Shown here piece after piece: positions 58,891 through 64,000 of a stretch of DNA of 64,000 nt; the stretch's first letter is position 1, and every line of letters begins with the position of its first letter. The stretch is from Omphiscola glabra (Eukaryota; Mollusca; Gastropoda; Lymnaeidae). Location: NCBI GenBank assembly GCA_964017045.1, contig OZ024794.1, positions 55,266,108 to 55,330,107 of the forward strand. Reading direction: 5' to 3'. The position numbers were made by a program, and so were the translations under genes. Under the pieces are notes generated by a model. It was not told the DNA's origin. It searched no databases and saw only the letters and a program-made list of their open reading frames with translations.

Positions 58891-61320
58891 TGGGGCATGG
58901 GAACCACTGGTGTGTTATTTTCTGATTCCGAAAGAAAGCAATTGTTTAGTATCACTTTGTCTACAAAACCCCTATTCATTGTATCGAGAAAAAATAGCGA
59001 TTTAAGAAGACCACCATGCTCAGAGCAACGACGGTCTTCGGAAGTATTAGTGAACAATTATTGCAAGGGCCTAAGCTTGCCAGGTGTCCACTATTTGAGC
59101 GGACAGTCCGCTTTTTTCACATTATGTTAACTTTTTTTTCACAAAATCGTGGACATTTCTTTTATTCAAAAGCCTTACTTCTTAATCCCAACACCCACCC
59201 ACACCCTCCGCCCGCTTGTCCGTTATATTTTGGAAGCAGACCTGGCAACCCTACAAGGGCAACGTAAATTAATTGAAGCTCCAAGTCAAAATTTAGTTGT
59301 CTTGTCCCACTCGGTCATGACATTTCATCGATCGTGTTAGAATGATGAGAGAGTTAGAGCACAGTAATCTGTGTTATTCTCGCTTATCGCTGCTGAGATT
59401 TACGTGCAGACTTTGACTAGATGACGTGCAGAGGTTTCAGTCGGCTCTAAGGCGGAACCAGCAGAGAGCTGGACGTTTTGAACACCTAGGCGACCAATGA
59501 GAAACGTGTATGAGGCGAAATCAAAAAGTTTACTTCTTTTTTTTTCCAGGGCCGTTCCACGGTCCCTGCAACCTCTACGGCTTTTGGGGGGCTCCGCACA
59601 TTTACGGGACAATAAGTTGTATTATGAAAAGAAAAATTAAATAACAATTTTGAGTGAAGAGGGAATTAAACAAATACGTAGCAAAGGGACTCTAAAAGTC
59701 AAGTGATTGAAATACCCCTGAAAGACGTTTAATCTACAAATTAAAAAAAAATTACATCGAAAAGTTTGATTCAGATAAATCCATTTTTTTAACTGATCTG
59801 ACCATTTTATGCACATAAATCATGAATAAAGAGTACGTTTTTCTGCAAAGATTTCGTATATTAATAGTTTATCATCATATTATATTCGTTTCTTTTAGTG
59901 CCAGGGCATTCGAACTTTCCACAAGCAATGCATGACGTATCAAATTGTTTTTAGTACACATTGGAAGGGTTCAAAGAACTTCTGTTTTTTTGTTTGGTAC
60001 TTATTCAAGCTTTTATTTTAGTAATGCAAGACGACAGTCTCTCAATGAACGCCCTTTGATGATAAACATGCCAGGAAAAGTGTTCGGTGTGTGTTACTTC
60101 CCTTACTTCTTTCTTTGCTTCCTTTCTATACATTCTGTCAAGATGAAATCAATTAAAATAATAAGAATGGAAACTTGTCGAGGGGCTACTTAAAGGTGTG
60201 GTGCCTTTGGGAAAATCTGGCACTGGACAATGGTCAAGGGGGGGGGGGGGGGTTCACCATTTATGTACACTCTAAGATATGGCACGCTGGTACCCGGGTA
60301 ATAATGGAAGGCGTATTACATCTACTTGTTTTGCTGGTCAAATTCCCCGTGTTTGCTTAAATAACCTATAACATTGACTATACATTTCAACGGAGAAATT
60401 TTTTAAAATATACTTTTTATTTGCTAAATTAATTATAGTTCAGCGTTACCCTCAATTTTATTTTACTTAAAACAAATAATAATAACCTTTTGTCGGCATT
60501 GAAAGATATATGTAGGAAAAGTTAGTTAGACTTTCCTTATTTTTAAAGAAGTATCTATTAATAGATGTTTACGTTTACAGCCTCATTGAGTTTTGAGACA
60601 TTGATGTATTCTACATATATGAAGCCAATATTTTTTACGCACTTAAATTATAAATGAAATATATTTTCCGAAAATGGTAAAAAATATTCATTTCCCAATT
60701 TTAAAAACACTACTTACCATTAATTCATTTAAACATATGTTACATTAACGAATTATTATTATACAATATTCACGACTGTAAAATAATCGGGTTTAAGATA
60801 ATGATATTCACAATAACAGTGAAAAGTATTATCGCTGAATGTTTACCGTACACATTTTTCTAGCTCTATATTACATATTTTTTTTTGCCTCTCGGGCTTT
60901 GATGCGTTGTCACCCTCATAAATATGTAACCGCCCTGTTTCACAGCCCCTGAAATGTACTGCTACATCATTAATTATAATATTCATGTAATAAATTACCA
61001 CTTCCTTAAAACATTTACAAGTTCATTATTTGAAAAAAAAACATTGAATAATTAGTAGGAAAAAAACGGTTTCATTTGAATATTAAGTACAATAAGAACA
61101 CATCGCATTCTTTTAAAGGTTTAGTTACTACAGCGTGCAAAAATAAAGACATTGTTAACTTTATTTCTTAACAACACATTTTTTAAACGAGCATTTCGTC
61201 ACGTGGGCAACATATGTTCTGATTAAATTAAGGTCATCAGGGTGCATACTATTTTGCATTCCTTTTTCTCGCATTAGTTATCTTTCAATGTCTTGACCCC
61301 CCTTCGTGGTCACACCTTCC
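58891..61320. other. Intergenic DNA, nothing recognised
   Basis: Mostly AT-rich. A 17-base G run lies near 60239-60252. The short open frames show no known motif. Confidence 0.5.
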
Positions 61321-61328
61321 TATATATA
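61321..61328 (+). promoter_or_regulatory. Former TATA box of paralogue G
   Basis: TATATATA lies 28 bp before the decayed start codon copy (ATA at 61349-61351) and about 690 bp before the present ATG at 62014. In the other copies TATA-to-ATG spacing is about 61-77 bp, so even the ancestral arrangement here looks shortened. Confidence 0.5.
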
Positions 61329-61353
61329 GTTACCTTCAACATATCATCATAAG

Positions 61354-62010
61354 CAGGCCTGAATTAACCATTAGGCAAATAAGGCACGTGCCTTGGGCAC
61401 CAAGCGTTTGGGGGCACCACAAGTTCTCAAGAAATATTTTTTTTTTGAACAAATTTAAGTCCAGAAACAACTGAAAATTGAACAAGTGCTATGAAAATGA
61501 AGAAATATATTATAATAAAAATTGATATTAAAGTTTGGTACTATCTTGAATGCTTAAAAATTAAGCGCACAAAAAATCCAAATAGATCAACAATGAAACA
61601 AGAAAGGCTCGATTCCTTATCTCTGCTTATGATCGAGGCAGATGTGTTGCGCAAAATTAACTTTGACGATATACTCAAAAACCTTGCTAGATGTAAATCT
61701 AGAAAAAAAACACTTTAAATGTAAATGAAAATATCTTTTTGAATTTTTCATCTAATAAAAAATAAAGTATTTTTGTCTATAATTATTTCAAAATTTATTA
61801 ACTATAATTTTAATACAGAAATACTTTATTGTAGGTTTTATATAAGTGATAGTAATACAAACTACAAACATATTTGTTGACAACTGTTTTCTTTGAATAA
61901 TATTGAACATACCAGCGGTCACGGTCAGTAAAAGATCAGGGGCCCCGGGCAGAAGGGGGCACCCATGTGGGTTTGTGCTTTGGGCACTAAAATAGCTTAA
62001 TCCGGCCCTG
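61354..62010 (+). mobile_element. hAT transposon inserted at the start codon of paralogue G
   Basis: The element is 657 bp, from CAGGCCTGAATTAACC to TTAATCCGGCCCTG, and is a deleted relative of the one at 50117-51381 in opposite orientation. The flanking octamers are atcataag (61346-61353) and atcatgag (62011-62018), identical at 7 of 8. The second includes the ATG of paralogue G. The remnant transposase frame (to 61718) reads RTKNPNRSTMKQERLDSLSL and MIEADVLRKINFDDIL, then CKSRKK. Confidence 0.88.
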
Positions 62011-62013
62011 ATC

Positions 62014-63572
62014 ATGAGAAACATCTTCGTGGCAGCTCTTGCTCTCTTTGCCTGGTAAGCAGAAACTTCTTTACATTTTTAGGCTGTTGCAGGTTTTCAA
62101 AGTAAAAGTGTCCCTTTTTTTAAAAAATGACTTAAAAGTTGTACTTTAGTCATTTGTTGATTGGAAATTCATAAATTAGGATTACTATAGACAAATCGCT
62201 GTTTTTATGTACCTAAAATAAGATACTTTAAAAAATAATTAAACAAAGTGTAAGAACTTATCTGACTTTGATAGTTGAACAAAATAGTAAATTCACGCTC
62301 TCAAATTCATCATTCGTCTCTTTCAAAATTGAAGCGTGGTGGCTCAGCCAGGAGGTGGGGGCGCCAATTTGGACAGAATTTTCAACCAGTACGCTGGCAA
62401 TGACAACCAACTCACAAATGCTGAGTTGAACAGATTTTGGCTTCACTTTGATGATGATGGTAAGAAAGCTTCATTTAATCAAACCTAGAAAGTTTTATAT
62501 CAGTTAAAATTTAAGTTTAAGAGTCTATGGAAAATTTGTGACGCCAAAGTCATAAGATCAAATAAATGCCATCAAGAAAAATGCGGAGTTAATCTATACC
62601 GATAATTAAGGGAGGTAAAAAAAATATTTGTTTAAGGTGACGGTTCAGTCTCCAAACAAGAGTTTGACAGCAGCTGGAGACAAGAGAATCTCCCAAACCC
62701 ACAAAACGCTCCACTTTTCTTCCTTGAGTTGGACAGAGTACCCGATGAGCTCCTCAACTCCCAGGACTTCAGACTCTGGGATGAGAACGGTACGTTACCT
62801 ATGTTAGGGTTTTATCTGTTTACCATTAACTGTTGCAGCTACCAATAAATCTAAACGCCATGGACTTAACATTACTAATTATATTCGATTCAGACACAAT
62901 TTTAACTATTTTATCGTTTAATTTGTTATTTAAAAAATTATAACGGATTGAAAAACTTAAATTCGTAACCATAGTTACTTGAAAAAATGTATTCTACCTG
63001 TTAGCCTAATATTGCCCAACTTTAAGGCAGCGCGTAATTGGGTTCTTGTTATCTAAACATCAGGTGATGCATAAAAAAAAGTAAAAAGTAATATTTTGTG
63101 TTGGCCTAAGTTGAAAAAAAATCAGTTTAAAAAACGTTAGGTACTTTTCTTTGCACTCTACTATTGCAATATGAAAAAAATCAGATTTGTTATGGAGAAG
63201 CTGAAATGCTGTTCAAATACAGTGATAGGATTTTTAACTTAAATGTTTTTAAAACAGTTTTGAGCATACAGGATAAAAATAAAAAGTGTTTCTGTGTTCG
63301 TGTTAAAAATAATATCACAATAATAGAATCGTCAACAGTTCAAATAAAATCCTAATCTTTGAGCATCGCCCTTCATTCTAACAATGAAACATTCAATTCA
63401 AGTCTATTTCTGTTACTTTAAAATAAATGAGATACAGTGTAATGACGTGCATGTTTTTGGTGACGTAATTGAGCTTGATATGAACACGCAAAACACGTTT
63501 TCTTTTGCAGGCGATAGATTCGTCACTGGGCGAGAGTTCAGACTCAACTGGAACGCCTACTTTGATGACTAA
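62014..63572 (+). CDS. Secreted two-EF-hand protein, paralogue G (possibly decaying)
   Basis: The coding sequence is the join of 62014-62054, 62335-62459, 62637-62789 and 63511-63572, giving 126 residues with GT-AG introns and no internal stop. The signal peptide is MRNIFVAALALFA, then CVVAQ. The cysteine-free mature chain has EF loop 1 (residues 53-64) DDDGDGSVSKQE. Exon 3 is 153 nt rather than 165: four codons (PHIF) before loop 2 are missing, cut between two cttc copies. EF loop 2 (104-115) is DENGDRFVTGRE, with Arg where position 6 is normally Gly. Both changes should weaken the second site. A hAT element separates the start codon from the old TATA box. The start of intron 3 is almost the same as in paralogue F, on the other strand, so G is an inverted copy of F. 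An ATTAAA lies at 63617-63622. It may be expressed from a new promoter or be a young pseudogene. Confidence 0.78.
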
Positions 63573-64000
63573 ACAAATGAACAACTAAGCTGTGATTTAT
63601 TTTTATTTACAAATATATTAAAGAGTAATATTAAACTGGTTTTTGTAATGTACAAAATGTTTGATTTTTTACACTGTATACTGTGCTGCGTATTTTAAAT
63701 TGTTTTATATATTTACATGTTCGAAAATAGTTGAAAGTAAGCTTAACATTTTGCTAAAACTAAATAATATACGCTAATCATGAGAACTTTTATTCAAAAA
63801 GATGCTATAAAAACCTGCGACACAAAATAAAAGAAGACATAATATATAAACCGATTTGTGGCAATCAAATATTACTGAATCTATGGGTGCTGAAAATTAT
63901 ACAGGCACTTACATTATACGATAATTAGACAAACAATAGGAAATGTAAATACACAATTTTATATTTTTGAAGTACTATTTAAATTGCCTTATATATATAT
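63573..64000. other. 3' flank of paralogue G
   Basis: AT-rich, with the candidate polyadenylation signal at 63617-63622. Nothing else was recognised before the window ends. Confidence 0.5.

Overview
The window is eukaryotic nuclear DNA: AT-rich, intron-bearing, with TATA boxes and AATAAA signals, no bacterial-type operons, and many degraded transposons and minisatellites. The best organism guess is a pulmonate freshwater snail such as a lymnaeid. The reasons are four non-autonomous hAT elements that resemble the SPIN family (reported, as I recall, from tetrapods, a bug and the pond snail Lymnaea stagnalis), tRNA-derived SINEs, and Penelope-like elements with hammerhead motifs. This is inference; no species marker is present.

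The only host genes I can support form one family of seven paralogues, each with four exons and canonical GT-AG introns. They lie at 5024-6482 (-), 10460-13359 (-), 17178-20011 (+), 31967-36065 (+), 41888-43598 (-), 52200-54470 (-) and 62014-63572 (+). Each encodes a secreted protein of 126-132 residues: a signal peptide of about 18 residues, then a cysteine-free mature chain with two EF-hand loops separated by a conserved linker (motifs RFWLHFD, PQN, ELDRV, DENG). Exon lengths are nearly fixed (41, 119-125, 165 and 59-68 nt). Both EF loops are cut by a phase-1 intron in codon 4 of the loop. Two C-terminal types exist (NWNAYF in five copies; LYNGxAxF in two), and neighbouring copies are the most alike, so the cluster grew by local duplication and inversion. 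A short relic of an eighth exon 1 lies near 46.93 kb. No gene in the cluster could be tied to a named family from memory; a secreted calcium-binding role is inferred from the EF loops.

Mobile DNA fills the introns and intergenic spaces: a 687-bp Merlin element with perfect 8-bp target duplications (2943-3629); SPIN-like hAT elements (6127, 14584, 21819, 33183); two larger hAT derivatives (50117-51381, 61354-62010); Penelope-like elements (20645-21545, 23608-24417, plus solo ends); a CR1/L2-like LINE 3' end (57791-58890) and two further tails of it; a Helitron/PIF1 helicase relic (48050-48325); SINEs; a palindromic foldback MITE (17729-18192); and an unclassified 525-bp retro-insertion (26604-27128). 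About two dozen tandem arrays are present, the largest a 49-bp satellite at 27750-30490. Most open reading frames outside the EF-hand genes are chance frames in these arrays or transposon fragments.

The most notable single event is in the last gene. A hAT element inserted into the eight bases that contain the start codon; the target duplication left a decayed ATA copy beside the old TATA box and kept an ATG on the gene side. The gene therefore either has a transposon-derived leader of about 660 nt or is a dying copy. It also carries a 12-bp in-frame deletion and an Arg in place of the invariant Gly of its second EF loop.
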